From Paenibacillus sp. OVF10 (GTDB lineage Bacteria > Bacillota > Bacilli > Paenibacillales > Paenibacillaceae): a stretch of 64,000 bases of DNA. Location: the NCBI GenBank assembly GCA_022836915.1, contig CP094668.1, positions 124,001-188,000 on the forward strand, given 5' to 3'. Both the position numbers and the translations under genes were made by a program. Positions 1-8,653 of this stretch are shown here, piece after piece. The notes under the pieces are model-generated. The model was not told where the DNA came from and did not search any database. It saw only the letters and a program-made list of their open reading frames with translations. Position 1 is the first letter of the stretch, and each line of letters opens with the position of its first letter.

Positions 1-637
1 TTTCATAATGACCTTAGTATCAGTATCTGCCATCAAGACTAGTTTTCCTTATATCAATCATGATTATGAAATGAATTTTTTAAAAAGCAATCCACTCGTT
101 GCTCTTCTTCTCCATACCCTGTAGTTTACACGTTAGTCAAGCAAAACAAAAGGGGATACAGCGTTACACCCCAACTTGTAGCACAAAATTCCAAGATCAG
201 CGTAAGTTGTATCGACCAAGTGAGTTTGAGGATGGTTTTGAGAGCAACTACAGAAGCACCTCTGAGAATGATGATGAGTGAAACAAGCTAAAGCGCTAGC
301 TTGAAGTATGACCCTGACTCTGTAGAATGGGGTTGAGGGTTGAGGATTGAACTGCATGTGGTCAGGCGGAGGGCATAGCGGGGGTATATGTCTAATGGTA
401 CTTTTTGAGAAGTATGTAATGGATCGTGATGTTCATAACCCAAGATAGTTTAGTGATATCGTTGAGATAGCTGTTATGCTTCTATGTCATCCTGAAAACA
501 GATAAAAAGAGAGCTATTTTGCAAAAGTTTCAGGAATTGAAAGGTCCTTACACAACTCTCTACATTGAGATCAAGATTCAAGATTTCTCGCGGTTCAAAA
601 ATAGCTCTAACGATGCAATTCCCACGTACCACTAATT
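1..637. other. gene-poor stretch, no supported gene
   Basis: Only short open frames (60-75 codons) with no ribosome site, no recognisable domain and no conserved-looking composition are seen on either strand. The minus strand around 130-290 reads as a hydrophobic stretch in one frame but without a start signal. It may be eroded coding sequence or plain intergenic DNA; I cannot assign anything. Confidence 0.5.
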
Positions 638-832
638 CTAACGAATCCAGGACACCCTATTACGCCAATTAGAGCCGTTTCGATTTTCTAACGAACCCCA
701 GTCACCTTATTACTCGGAAACATCGGCTGTACGGCTTCTTTATTGGCGATATTGGCAAAATAAGATGTCTGAGATTCGTTAAAATAACGAAAACATGAAA
801 TAACCCCACATAAGACGTGCCAGGTTCGTTAG
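638..832. repeat. nested inverted-repeat element, family A, full copy 1
   Basis: Four related units headed by CTAACGAA lie here: two on the plus strand starting at 638 and 688, and two on the minus strand whose heads end at 781 and 832. The inner pair forms a long imperfect palindrome (TAACGAACCCCAGTCACC against TAACGAATCTCAGACATC, continuing into CTTATT). The outer pair encloses it. The same four-unit layout with the same spacings (50, 93, 51) recurs at 40110-40304. Shorter versions occur at 51734-51830 and 46239-46266. All copies are intergenic. Confidence 0.8.
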
Positions 833-1070
833 ATTTTACACATAGGGAAGGACACAAGCATCAACACAGTAACATTAGCTAAAGCAATAACAACATTTAC
901 TAGGACCAGAACACCAACTACAAAAACTAGAACTAGTAACAACAACAGCAACCAAAAACAATCAACACTACCTATACTCTTACTTTTACTCCAACTACAA
1001 CTTCTATTAGAACTTCTTCTTCTTCGTTCTTTTTCTTTTCTCTTCTTCACTGTACACACCACACTCTAAT
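833..1070. other. G-poor low-complexity tract
   Basis: The plus strand from about 840 to 1060 is almost free of G, first A/C-rich with AAC-like triplets and then C/T-rich with CTT-like triplets. The minus strand is correspondingly G-rich. It ends directly against the terminator hairpin at 1078-1124. A minus-strand open frame of 77 codons (Lys/Arg-rich, then Leu/Val-rich) is a by-product of this composition and has no ribosome site. Confidence 0.5.
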
Positions 1071-1124
1071 AAAAAAACAGCGGCGCCCTCTCCCCGACTT
1101 ACATTGGGAAAAAGTGCGCCGCTG
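1071..1124 (-). terminator. intrinsic terminator downstream of sulP
   Basis: The arms CAGCGGCGC (1078-1086) and GCGCCGCTG (1116-1124) pair perfectly. On the minus strand the stem is followed by seven T. It lies about 190 bp past the sulP stop codon and is the first terminator reached by sulP transcription. Confidence 0.75.
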
Positions 1125-1315
1125 ATAAAAAGTATCTTTTTATGTTGTCTACTTCATAGGGCTGTCGCATGTCTGCTCAACACTACTTTAGGGCAGTTGC
1201 CTTCCTAACTTCATTGCTTGTTTAGATCCTTAATTCCAGCCGTTCATTTTTCACCTTGTCTGCGTAACGACGTTTCGACATTGTACCTTTGTACAACAAC
1301 CTTTGTACAACCAAG

Positions 1316-2767
1316 TTACGAACTGTGCCCGCCCGCTGTGGCAAACCCACTCCGTTCAAGAATACGGGAGCTTTCCTCGTTTAAACCGCGCAGGTGCACC
1401 GTTTTGCCTAGCTTCGCGTATTTGAACTTCACTTTGCCGATAGCCACAACAGCAGTGTTATCCCAGATATGTGACCCTCCGAAATCAATCGTGATCTCCT
1501 TCGGATCAGCTTCTGCATCGAACTCATCTACAAAGCGGGACGAAGAACCAAAGAAGAACGGTCCGTGAACCCGATATACTTTCTGCCCTTGCTCTTGGCT
1601 CGCCTGTACGCGAATCTTGGTCTGTTTCCAGCCAAAATGCAGCACACTGAGCACAACGCCAACCATAACCCCGATCGACAGATCGTGGGTATAGACCACA
1701 ATTGTCACTGTCACGATCATGACAAAGGCTTCCGCGCGCGGCACGCGAGCAATATTTTTGATAGAACTCCAGTCGAATGTTCCGATACACACCATAAACA
1801 TTACACCGACGAGCGCCCCCATCGGTACCTGTTTCACCACACCGCTAAATAACAGCAACAGGATTGCCAGAAACGCACCCGCAGTAAACGTAGATAATCT
1901 TCCACGTCCCCCAGACTTCACATTAATGACCGACTGCCCAATCATCGCACAGCCGCCCATGCCGCCAAACAAGCCGTTCACGAAATTTGCGATACCCTGA
2001 CCACGCACCTCACGGTTCTTACTGCTCTTGGTCTCGGTCATCTCATCTACGATGGTTGCGGTCAGCAGCGATTCCAATAGCCCAACCAGTGCCATAGTGA
2101 ATGAATAAGGCAGCAGAATCATTAGCGTGTCCCAAGTCCATGCAATATTCGGCAAGTGGAACATCGGCAGAGTACTCGTTATATTCCCCATGTCTCCGAC
2201 CGTTCTTACGTCCAGATGAAACACCAAGGTAATAATCGTCATCACGATGATTGCAATCAGTGGAGCCGGAACGCCTTTGAAAAACCGTGGCAAAATATAA
2301 ACGATCGCTAACGTGCCCGCCACCATCGCATACATGATCCAGTTCGCTCCCGTGAAGTGGGTTAACTGCGCCATAAAGATCAGGATAGCCAGTGCATTCA
2401 CGAATCCGGTCAGTACCGAATGAGGCACAAACGTAATAAATCGCCCAACCTTAAATATGCCCAGTAGAAACTGGATAATGCCCGTCAAAATCGTCGCTGC
2501 AAAAAGATATTCCACGCCATAATCCTTGACGAGTCCAACCATCAGTACCGCCATGGCACCTGTTGCCGCCGAGATCATGCCTGGTCTTCCACCAGCAATC
2601 GAGATCACAATCGCAATCGTAATCGAAGCGTATAATCCGACCATCGGATCAACACCTGCAATGATGGAGAAAGCAATGGCTTCCGGAATTAACGCCAGCG
2701 CTACCGTAATGCCTGCCAGCACGTCTCCGCGAATGTTGCCAAACCATTGTTGTTTTAAAGTATTCAT
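1316..2767 (-). CDS. SulP family inorganic anion transporter with STAS domain
   Basis: This 483-residue polytopic membrane protein opens with [20 protein letters not shown], the first-helix signature of the SulP/SLC26 family. It continues with about ten to twelve hydrophobic helices to about residue 385, including [12 protein letters not shown] and a conserved Glu in [10 protein letters not shown]. The last ~100 residues form a cytoplasmic STAS domain ([20 protein letters not shown]). Family members carry sulfate, bicarbonate or other oxyanions with H+ or Na+; the substrate cannot be read from sequence. The gene stands alone behind a leader of about 330 nt and ends at a strong terminator. The C-terminal tail ATAGGHSS is unremarkable, and the ATG at 2767 sits behind GGAGGAACGG. 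Confidence 0.9.
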   Translation of the reverse strand: MNTLKQQWFGNIRGDVLAGITVALALIPEAIAFSIIAGVDPMVGLYASITIAIVISIAGGRPGMISAATGAMAVLMVGLVKDYGVEYLFAATILTGIIQFLLGIFKVGRFITFVPHSVLTGFVNALAILIFMAQLTHFTGANWIMYAMVAGTLAIVYILPRFFKGVPAPLIAIIVMTIITLVFHLDVRTVGDMGNITSTLPMFHLPNIAWTWDTLMILLPYSFTMALVGLLESLLTATIVDEMTETKSSKNREVRGQGIANFVNGLFGGMGGCAMIGQSVINVKSGGRGRLSTFTAGAFLAILLLLFSGVVKQVPMGALVGVMFMVCIGTFDWSSIKNIARVPRAEAFVMIVTVTIVVYTHDLSIGVMVGVVLSVLHFGWKQTKIRVQASQEQGQKVYRVHGPFFFGSSSRFVDEFDAEADPKEITIDFGGSHIWDNTAVVAIGKVKFKYAKLGKTVHLRGLNEESSRILERSGFATAGGHSS

Positions 2768-3131
2768 ATGTTCTTGCCGTTCCTCCTACGTGTATTCCTC
2801 ATAATGGACAATCTTACTGAAGAGTAACAGAAGCCGTTCACACTAACCAACTACCCAGGACAGCACAAAACAACGGATTCCTCTCCGCATCATTCGCCTA
2901 TGCTGTTGCCTGAATTGCATCATTCTTCACCATCCGTATATCCTTGACGGTTAATGTGCACTCACGTTTTTTCCGTTCCAATGTGTACCGCTATTGTTCC
3001 ATTACCTTCAGTTGTCTTACTCATGCCACATCAGGAGTTGATCCTGATGCCAATAGGTTTTCCCTCTCAGAAAAACCGGGTCCGTTAATGTACTGACCTA
3101 TTATTATAGTCACAGGACCGGATATGTACTA
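2768..3131 (-). promoter_or_regulatory. long structured 5' leader and putative promoter of sulP
   Basis: On the minus strand a perfect TATAAT lies at 3108-3103, with only a weak -35 candidate 17 bp upstream (TAGTAC). A start near 3096 would give a leader of about 330 nt before the sulP ATG. The leader contains a perfect 8-bp hairpin (CATCAGGA/TCCTGATG, 3029-3049) and a second short hairpin (GGTTTT/AAAACC, 3056-3077). I could not match it to a known riboswitch. A cis-acting RNA is possible but unproven. Confidence 0.35.
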
Positions 3132-3212
3132 ATACAGTTAAGGCGAAAAAATAGAACCTTTCCTTCTATTATCTTAATCTTTCTATAATTTACTCACCAA
3201 TTCTCTACTCAC

Positions 3213-3257
3213 AAAAATAACCCGCAAAGATCCTTTGAAGAAAGTCTCTTTACGGGT
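3213..3257 (-). terminator. intrinsic terminator after the AarF/UbiB gene
   Basis: The stem is ACCCGCAAAGA (3220-3230) with TCTTTACGGGT (3247-3257), with one mismatch. On the minus strand it is followed by TTATTTTTG. It sits just past the stop codon of the kinase gene. Confidence 0.7.
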
Positions 3258-3274
3258 GTTCATGTAATACTATG

Positions 3275-4945
3275 CTAGAATCTTCCTGATTTGAATATCG
3301 AATAGAGCAGGAACGCCACCATCAGAATCGCCACCAGGAAACCAATCTCAATGACCGGAATATCCCACAGCATCGTGGATTGATGACTGATCGACGAACC
3401 GATAATCAAGCCCACCATGATAATACAAAAGGCAAGTAACACGATACTGAAGGACAGTCGATTACTAATCTGGTCCATTCTACGCATGAGTGCATCCAGT
3501 TCAGGGACACTAATCTCCAGCCTCAGCTTGCCTTTGCTAATAATGGATGATAATTGCCTTAACTGCCCTGGCAGACCAATGACACTCTCGGCCATATCAG
3601 CCGCACTGCGGAACAATCGATTCTTGATTCTTCCGGCACTAAAACGTTCCTTGATCAGCTTACGGCCAAAGGGTTCAGCCATATCTACAATGCTCAGGGA
3701 AGGATCAAGATGTTCAATCACACCTTCCATCGTCAGCAACGATTTACCGAGCAGCAGAATATCGGCAGGCATGACAACCCGGTGCCTCTGGGCTACGCCG
3801 AACAAGTCATTCAACGCCTGACCCACACTAATCTTGGAAAAGGGAATATCGTAATATTTGGTACGCAACTTGTCCAAATCCACATGAAGCCCACGCAGAT
3901 CCATGTCATCTGGCATCATGCCAAGTTTCTCAATTGCCCGGATCATACTGTCCGTATCTTTGCGCATTAACCCAATAATAAGCGAAGCAAGCTGCTGTTT
4001 CATCTCATCACTCAGACTGCCCACCATACCGAAGTCTATAAATGCAAGACGTCCATCCTTCAATACCATCAGGTTGCCCGGATGTGGGTCAGCGTGAAAG
4101 AATCCATGAATAAAGATCTGATTCAATAATGAGTCTACCAGCCGCTCAGCAATATTGTTCAGATCATGACCGCGTCTGACCAGTTCTTCACGATCATTGA
4201 GTTTGATACCTTCGATATACTCCATCGTGAGCACACGGGACGACGTCTGATCCCAGTAAATTGCCGGGATTTTCACCTTGTTGTCCTGTTGGTATTGCTG
4301 TGCAATCTTTTCCGTATTGCGGCCTTCGACCGTATAATCCAGCTCGGCCATCAGTGCCTGAGCATATTCTTCGACCATTTGCGGAATCTGATATTGCTTC
4401 ACCCAGTCCCAGCGCTTCTCGGCCATGGCTGTCAGTTCACGCAAAATATCCAGGTCACGCTGCACAATACGCGATATACCCGGCCGCTGAATCTTGATGG
4501 CTACCGACTCACCGCTTCGAAGTTTGCCCAGATGCACCTGTCCAATGCTGGCCGCAGCTACAGGGGTATCCTCGAACCGGGAAAAGATCTCCTCCAGCGG
4601 TGTATCCAATTCCTGTTCCAAAATACCCCGTGCCGTCTCGGAAGAGAACGGCGGGACCTGATCCTGCAACTTCACCAGCTCACGAATGACAGACTCAGGC
4701 AATAGATCTGCCCTTGTGCTTGCGAGTTGCCCCAGCTTAACGAAAGCTGGCCCCAGCTCCTGCAGCACAAGCCTGATGCGTTCACTAAGCGTTTTGGTGG
4801 TGTGTGCTTCACGCGACATCCACCGTCTGGGCAGAGCCAGCAGCTGGAACAAACCCAGCTCCTCGACCATATAACCGAAGCCATGACGCACTAGCGCCAT
4901 GGCAATTTCACGGTATCTGCCGACATGTTTGATTCGCACTGCCAT
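3275..4945 (-). CDS. AarF/UbiB (ABC1/ADCK) family atypical kinase
   Basis: The protein has 556 residues, typical for bacterial AarF/UbiB proteins. Hallmarks are the KxGQ motif (FVKLGQ, Lys70-Gln73) followed by STRADLLP, the Ala-rich nucleotide loop AAASIGQVH (about 130-138), VAIKIQRP with the ATP-binding Lys151, HADPHPGN, and FIDFG as the DFG equivalent. Two hydrophobic helices at the C-terminus anchor it to the membrane. In other organisms the family supports isoprenoid-quinone or lipid metabolism; Firmicutes make menaquinone, so the exact role here is open. The start codon directly abuts the stop of the phasin-like gene, so the two are translationally coupled. Confidence 0.92.
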   Translation of the reverse strand: MAVRIKHVGRYREIAMALVRHGFGYMVEELGLFQLLALPRRWMSREAHTTKTLSERIRLVLQELGPAFVKLGQLASTRADLLPESVIRELVKLQDQVPPFSSETARGILEQELDTPLEEIFSRFEDTPVAAASIGQVHLGKLRSGESVAIKIQRPGISRIVQRDLDILRELTAMAEKRWDWVKQYQIPQMVEEYAQALMAELDYTVEGRNTEKIAQQYQQDNKVKIPAIYWDQTSSRVLTMEYIEGIKLNDREELVRRGHDLNNIAERLVDSLLNQIFIHGFFHADPHPGNLMVLKDGRLAFIDFGMVGSLSDEMKQQLASLIIGLMRKDTDSMIRAIEKLGMMPDDMDLRGLHVDLDKLRTKYYDIPFSKISVGQALNDLFGVAQRHRVVMPADILLLGKSLLTMEGVIEHLDPSLSIVDMAEPFGRKLIKERFSAGRIKNRLFRSAADMAESVIGLPGQLRQLSSIISKGKLRLEISVPELDALMRRMDQISNRLSFSIVLLAFCIIMVGLIIGSSISHQSTMLWDIPVIEIGFLVAILMVAFLLYSIFKSGRF

Positions 4946-5335
4946 CTACTCGATCTCGTTTCCTTTGAGAGGAGGAGGAACTTCAAGTGGAGCTGGGGAT
5001 TCATCAGGTTGGAGTTGTGGTGATTGGCCCAGTTCCGCAAGTTTTTTCTCCAGGACAGCAACGCGCTGTTCCAGACTGGTTACATCACTTTCGGATGCCA
5101 CACCAGCTTCCTGAAGCACACGCTTGACCTGTTCCTGAATCATTCTCTTGAACTGGCCCTGCTCTTCATCGCCCCGTTCCAGCAGACGTTCAACCAAAGC
5201 TTTGGATTCACCGGGTGCAAGTTCCCCGCGCTTGACCAAATCATCCACGGTTTTCTCAATTTTTTCTTTGCTTACGACAGTAAGACCAAGCCCTAACGAG
5301 ATCGCCTTTTTGAACAAATCGCTCATTTTTGTCAT
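4946..5335 (-). CDS. phasin-like coiled-coil protein (PHA granule/regulator type)
   Basis: The protein has 129 residues. An N-terminal amphipathic and hydrophobic helix (LFKKAISLGLGLTVV) is followed by EKIEKTVDDLVKRGELAPGE and a heptad-rich segment (SLEQRVAVLEKKLAEL, about 90-105), then a Pro-rich tail. This is the layout of the phasin / PHA-synthesis-regulator family that often sits beside AarF/UbiB genes. Those proteins bind lipid or polyester surfaces. No PHA synthase is visible in the window, so a polyester role is not shown. A -10-like element lies upstream, and the downstream kinase follows with no gap. Confidence 0.75.
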   Translation of the reverse strand: MTKMSDLFKKAISLGLGLTVVSKEKIEKTVDDLVKRGELAPGESKALVERLLERGDEEQGQFKRMIQEQVKRVLQEAGVASESDVTSLEQRVAVLEKKLAELGQSPQLQPDESPAPLEVPPPLKGNEIE

Positions 5336-5357
5336 CCTCCTCTTCGTTGATCTCTAT

Positions 5358-5385
5358 ATTATACCCCTTATACTCTGCATGCAAA
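5358..5385 (-). promoter_or_regulatory. putative sigma-A promoter of the phasin-like/AarF operon
   Basis: On the minus strand a perfect TATAAT (5363-5358) is preceded by TTGCAT or TTTGCA with a 15-16 bp spacer. It lies about 25 bp upstream of the phasin-like start codon and overlaps the neighbouring intergenic space after the ThuA-like gene's terminal region. It is called by consensus only. Confidence 0.4.
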
Positions 5386-5398
5386 GATGTCTGTCCGA

Positions 5399-6037
5399 TC
5401 AGACGTAACGCGCAGCCCATTTGCCTGCTTGCAGAAGTAACTTCCGGTACGTTTCGTGTGCAAAAGACGGCACATGGTGACCCGGCATCAGATAAACAAT
5501 ACGCCCAACACCATATCGATGAGCCCAAACCGCAGGCTTTGGTCCTTCCTCGGATTGATATTCCAGCAATATTTTCGTCTCGGCAAAAGAACCAAATTCG
5601 AACTGATACGGCTCTTCTTCCATTGTGAAATTGGAAATGCCCTCCGTCACGGGATGGCTTTCCGCCGTTACAGTGAATTCAAGCGGTGCATACGCCGGAT
5701 GATGCAGGAACTTGGCACCGATCATCTGTTTGAGCTCATAACGATTTTGGAGCGAAATGCCGTTATGTATAATGACCAGTCCACCTCCATTACTTACATA
5801 GGACAACAAACCTGCTGTCTGCTGTGGAGAGACTTTCCCTTTCCAATCGTCCATGTATGAGATACATACATCAAACCCGGTTATATTTTCTTGCAGCAGC
5901 ATATTCCGATTCTCACTGCACTGCACAGTCATAGTATCATGGAAAATTCGGCTAATCTCCGCATCCACACCTTGAAGCGGGTGCCAATCCGGATGTGTAT
6001 AATCGCCAAGTAGTAATGCTTTTTTACGATGATCCAT
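5399..6037 (-). CDS. ThuA-like domain protein
   Basis: The 212-residue protein has the ThuA (trehalose-utilisation) class-I glutamine-amidotransferase-like fold. Visible markers are LLLGDYTHPDWHPL at the N-terminus, GGGLVIIHNG (about 100) in place of the usual GGGxxxxH, and FLHHPAYAPLEFTVTAESHPVTEGI, followed by GRIVYLMPGHH near the end. The family is linked to sugar metabolism, but its biochemical activity is generally unproven. It is soluble with no signal peptide. It is probably co-directional with, but independent of, the upstream SDR gene 40 bp away. Confidence 0.8.
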   Translation of the reverse strand: MDHRKKALLLGDYTHPDWHPLQGVDAEISRIFHDTMTVQCSENRNMLLQENITGFDVCISYMDDWKGKVSPQQTAGLLSYVSNGGGLVIIHNGISLQNRYELKQMIGAKFLHHPAYAPLEFTVTAESHPVTEGISNFTMEEEPYQFEFGSFAETKILLEYQSEEGPKPAVWAHRYGVGRIVYLMPGHHVPSFAHETYRKLLLQAGKWAARYV

Positions 6038-6079
6038 TCAATCAATCTCCTTTCTTGTTCACCTCACTGTATCAATCAA

Positions 6080-6802
6080 CTACCATGGGAGCTTCTCGCC
6101 CTTGTAGTCCACATATGCGGGTTGATCTCCTTTAAACTGTTCATGGCGGTCGATAAGTACTGCGATATGCTGTGCAGATTGCTCGGGCGTGAGATCCGCA
6201 GCAACATCCAATTCACCCCGCATATAACTCTGTACCCAACCGGGATGCACAAGCATCACTTGTCCGCCCTCATCCTTCAGTCCATTGTGCACAAGACGGG
6301 CCTGCATGTTCAAAGCAGCTTTGGACATACAATAGGCATACCACCCATCCCGACTGCATTGCTCTATACTTCCAGCCTCGGAAGAGATATCAACAATCAG
6401 CTTGACCTGTCCTTGAAGAAGGAGAGGCAACAGGGAATGAGTCACACGCAGTGTACCTAAGGTGTTCACATTAAATACTTCAGCCATCTCCGCCATATTC
6501 ATCGGCCCGCGGATATGATCCGTAATACTTCCTAGTATAGCCGCATTATTGATCAGCATATCCAAATGATTCGTATCCAGCTTCAATGTCTCCGTGAACA
6601 GAGCTACCGACAGGTCGTCCGCGATATCCAGTTCGATGGCGCGCAGATGGTCCGGATATCCTTCTGTAAGCATACGAATCCCCTCGGAATCTTCCACGTC
6701 CAGACCGGCCGCATACACGAGATACCCTCTCTTCAGCATCTGTGCCGTCAAAGCCAATCCCAATCCCCGAGCAGCTCCCGTTACACATACGGTTCTCATC
6801 AT
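6080..6802 (-). CDS. short-chain dehydrogenase/reductase (SDR)
   Basis: This classical SDR of about 240 residues has the cofactor loop TGAARGLG, the NNAAIL motif, Ser in VDISSEAGS and the catalytic YAYCMSK (YxxxK). The C-terminus MLVHPGWVQSYMRG is typical of the C-factor / sniffer-type subgroup. It is predicted to be a cytosolic NAD(P)H-dependent oxidoreductase of unknown substrate. I start it at the ATGATG at 6802 because GGGAGGGAC lies just upstream. A further upstream in-frame ATG at 6820 has no ribosome site. Confidence 0.85.
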   Translation of the reverse strand: MMRTVCVTGAARGLGLALTAQMLKRGYLVYAAGLDVEDSEGIRMLTEGYPDHLRAIELDIADDLSVALFTETLKLDTNHLDMLINNAAILGSITDHIRGPMNMAEMAEVFNVNTLGTLRVTHSLLPLLLQGQVKLIVDISSEAGSIEQCSRDGWYAYCMSKAALNMQARLVHNGLKDEGGQVMLVHPGWVQSYMRGELDVAADLTPEQSAQHIAVLIDRHEQFKGDQPAYVDYKGEKLPW

Positions 6803-6980
6803 GATGTCCCTCCCTCGCATAATGATTCTGTCTTTTATTCATTCCACATATTCATCTGAAAACCTTTAATTCAGAATGGGATCGCCAACTTCACGACCAA
6901 AGACTCATGAGGTAAAAGCGAGATTAGAGCCATTTTGCTTATTGAATTCAGCTATCTATTTGAGCTATAAATAGCTGATA

Positions 6981-8479
6981 TTATCTCTGCATATATCGCT
7001 CCTGCCGATAGGCTAAACAATGTTCCACCCATCTTCGAGCAGCTGCCGGATAAGAGCCCAGATGAACGTGCGTATACCCCGCCACGATGTTGCCTGCGGC
7101 ATATCCCTCTTGCTTCAATCCACGCAACCCCTTTGTCTCATACGCATAAGGGATCGTTTCTTCATCACGATAGGTCATTGTCGAATAATGAAATTCATGA
7201 CCCCGAAGTACTTCACCCTTTTTCAGCAAAAGGAATCCTGAACGCTACTCGCTTCACGATAGCCAAGCGCAGCGCGCTTCTTCTGCATCTGCACCTGTGC
7301 GGGGATAATACCCGCCATGTCGAAAGTAACGCCCTCTCGGTCGGTCAACGTTTCCCCGAGCACCATGTAACCACCACACTCGGCAAATAAAGGCATGTTG
7401 GATTGTACCGCCTGTCGAAGTCCTTCCAGAAACCTTTGGTTACCGGAAATATCTGCTGCAAATTCCTCAGGAAATCCGCCGCCCAAATAGATGCCATCCA
7501 CATCCGTTGGAATACCTTCACCAGCGAGCGGACTGAAATATTGTAATCGGGCCCCGGCTGCTTCGAGCAATTCCAGATTATCGGGATAATAGAAATTAAA
7601 TGCGGCATCGCGCGCAACGGCAATGACAGGCTGTACCGCATATGATACATGTCGATTATTAACGTGGATCACTGAATTGAAATGTGGATCGTAATTCGAG
7701 CCTGGTTCAGTATTAGCTGAATCCATGTGGGTAGTAGTCGCAGGACTCACTTCTTCTGCATTCAAAGGCGGGGCGCTTGCTGCCAGCTCCAGCAGAAGAT
7801 CCAGATCGGTGCCTTCCATTAACACATCGGCTGCACGTTGGAATAATGGTTCCAGTTCACCGCGCTCAATGGCAGGCACCAGTCCCAGATGTCTCTCAGG
7901 AATGGACATGCCCTCGTCCCGCTTCAGCCAGCCAACCACCGGAATGCCGCACATCTGCTCAATGGCTTTTTGCACAATGGTATAATGACCCGCACTTCCA
8001 CACCGATTGACAATCACTCCGGCAATATTTAATTCAGGCTCCAACTGTTGAAAACCCAGGACAATCGCGGCCGCACTGCGAGCCATACTGCGTACGTCCA
8101 CAACCAGGATTACAGGGGTTTGTGTGACCAGAGCAATCTCTGCAGTTGAGCCTGTATTGCTGAGCGGATCTTTGCCATCGTAGAGGCCCATAACGCCTTC
8201 TATAATGGAAATATCGTGTCCCACCGATGCCTTCTCGAACGTATATCTCACATACTCAGGCGATGTCATCCATGCATCCAGATTACGTGACGGTCTGCCC
8301 GTGACGGCGGTATGGTATGTCGGATCAATATAGTCCGGGCCGCATTTGAACCCTTGTACACTCAACCCACGCTGAGCGAGTGCCCTCATTAGCCCCAAGG
8401 TTACTGTCGTTTTTCCTGCACCACTTCCGGTGCCTGCAATGATCAGTCGGGGTCTGGCGTTACGATCTGCAATGGGCAT
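6981..8479 (-). CDS. cbiA: cobyrinate a,c-diamide synthase (CbiA/CobB), frame broken near 7228
   Basis: CbiA amidates the a and c side chains of cobyrinate using glutamine and ATP. The N-terminal part carries the P-loop GTGSGAGKTT, CGPDYIDPTYH, EGVMGLYDG and VVDVRSMARSAAA. The C-terminal amidotransferase part has GIYLGGGFPEEFA and the Cys in PLFAECGGYMVLGE, followed by GHEFHYS. The frame breaks after VQDSF, where a run of four T (7228-7231) needs a fifth to read on as FLLKKGEVLRGHEFHYS. With that base the gene is about 500 residues and complete. I prefer the ATG at 8479 with AAGGTGG upstream. No other dedicated cobalamin gene is in the window; the HemD-like neighbour upstream makes uroporphyrinogen III, the shared precursor. 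Confidence 0.88.
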
Positions 8480-8496
8480 CGTCATTTCCACCTTTT

Positions 8497-8535
8497 CTTC
8501 GAAATAACAAAACCGCATCATATAGCGATGCGGTT
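8497..8535 (-). terminator. intrinsic terminator between hemD and cbiA
   Basis: AACCGCATC (8511-8519) pairs perfectly with GATGCGGTT (8527-8535). On the minus strand the stem is followed by TTGTTATTT. It lies upstream of the cbiA ribosome site, so it either ends the hemD transcript or attenuates read-through into cbiA. Confidence 0.65.
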
Positions 8536-8653
8536 AAGCTTAATGCATACTCTTTATTCATGAAATGAATGTTTACACAATAACGGAGAGGACAGAAAAA
8601 CCTGAAGAAGCGACGCCAAAAGCTTTTTGTCGAACTGATCTAAAAGCAGGCCA

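Noticed and set aside
638..832. CRISPR array from repeated TAACGAA units
   Set aside because: Units are inverted pairs with unequal spacing and only about 8 strictly conserved bases; no cas genes are present.
829..1062. 77-codon minus-strand frame, Lys/Arg-rich then Leu/Val-rich, resembling a tiny membrane peptide
   Set aside because: It arises from the G-poor low-complexity tract, has no ribosome site and no natural ATG, and ends in compositionally biased DNA.
1218..1568. 116-codon plus-strand frame over the sulP 3' end
   Set aside because: Most of it is antisense to the STAS domain of sulP, and it lacks a ribosome site.
3040..3080. TPP riboswitch suggested by CTGAGAGGG in the sulP leader
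   Set aside because: The second conserved TPP segment (CCTGATCTGG...AATGCCAGCG type) is absent, and the downstream gene is an anion transporter.
7220..7240. Programmed -1 frameshift in cbiA
   Set aside because: The site TCC TTT TGC does not form an X XXY YYZ slippery heptamer, and many unrelated genes here show the same kind of single-base loss.
8480..8653. Cobalamin riboswitch upstream of cbiA
   Set aside because: The gap is too short and holds only a terminator-like hairpin; no B12-box-like sequence is visible.
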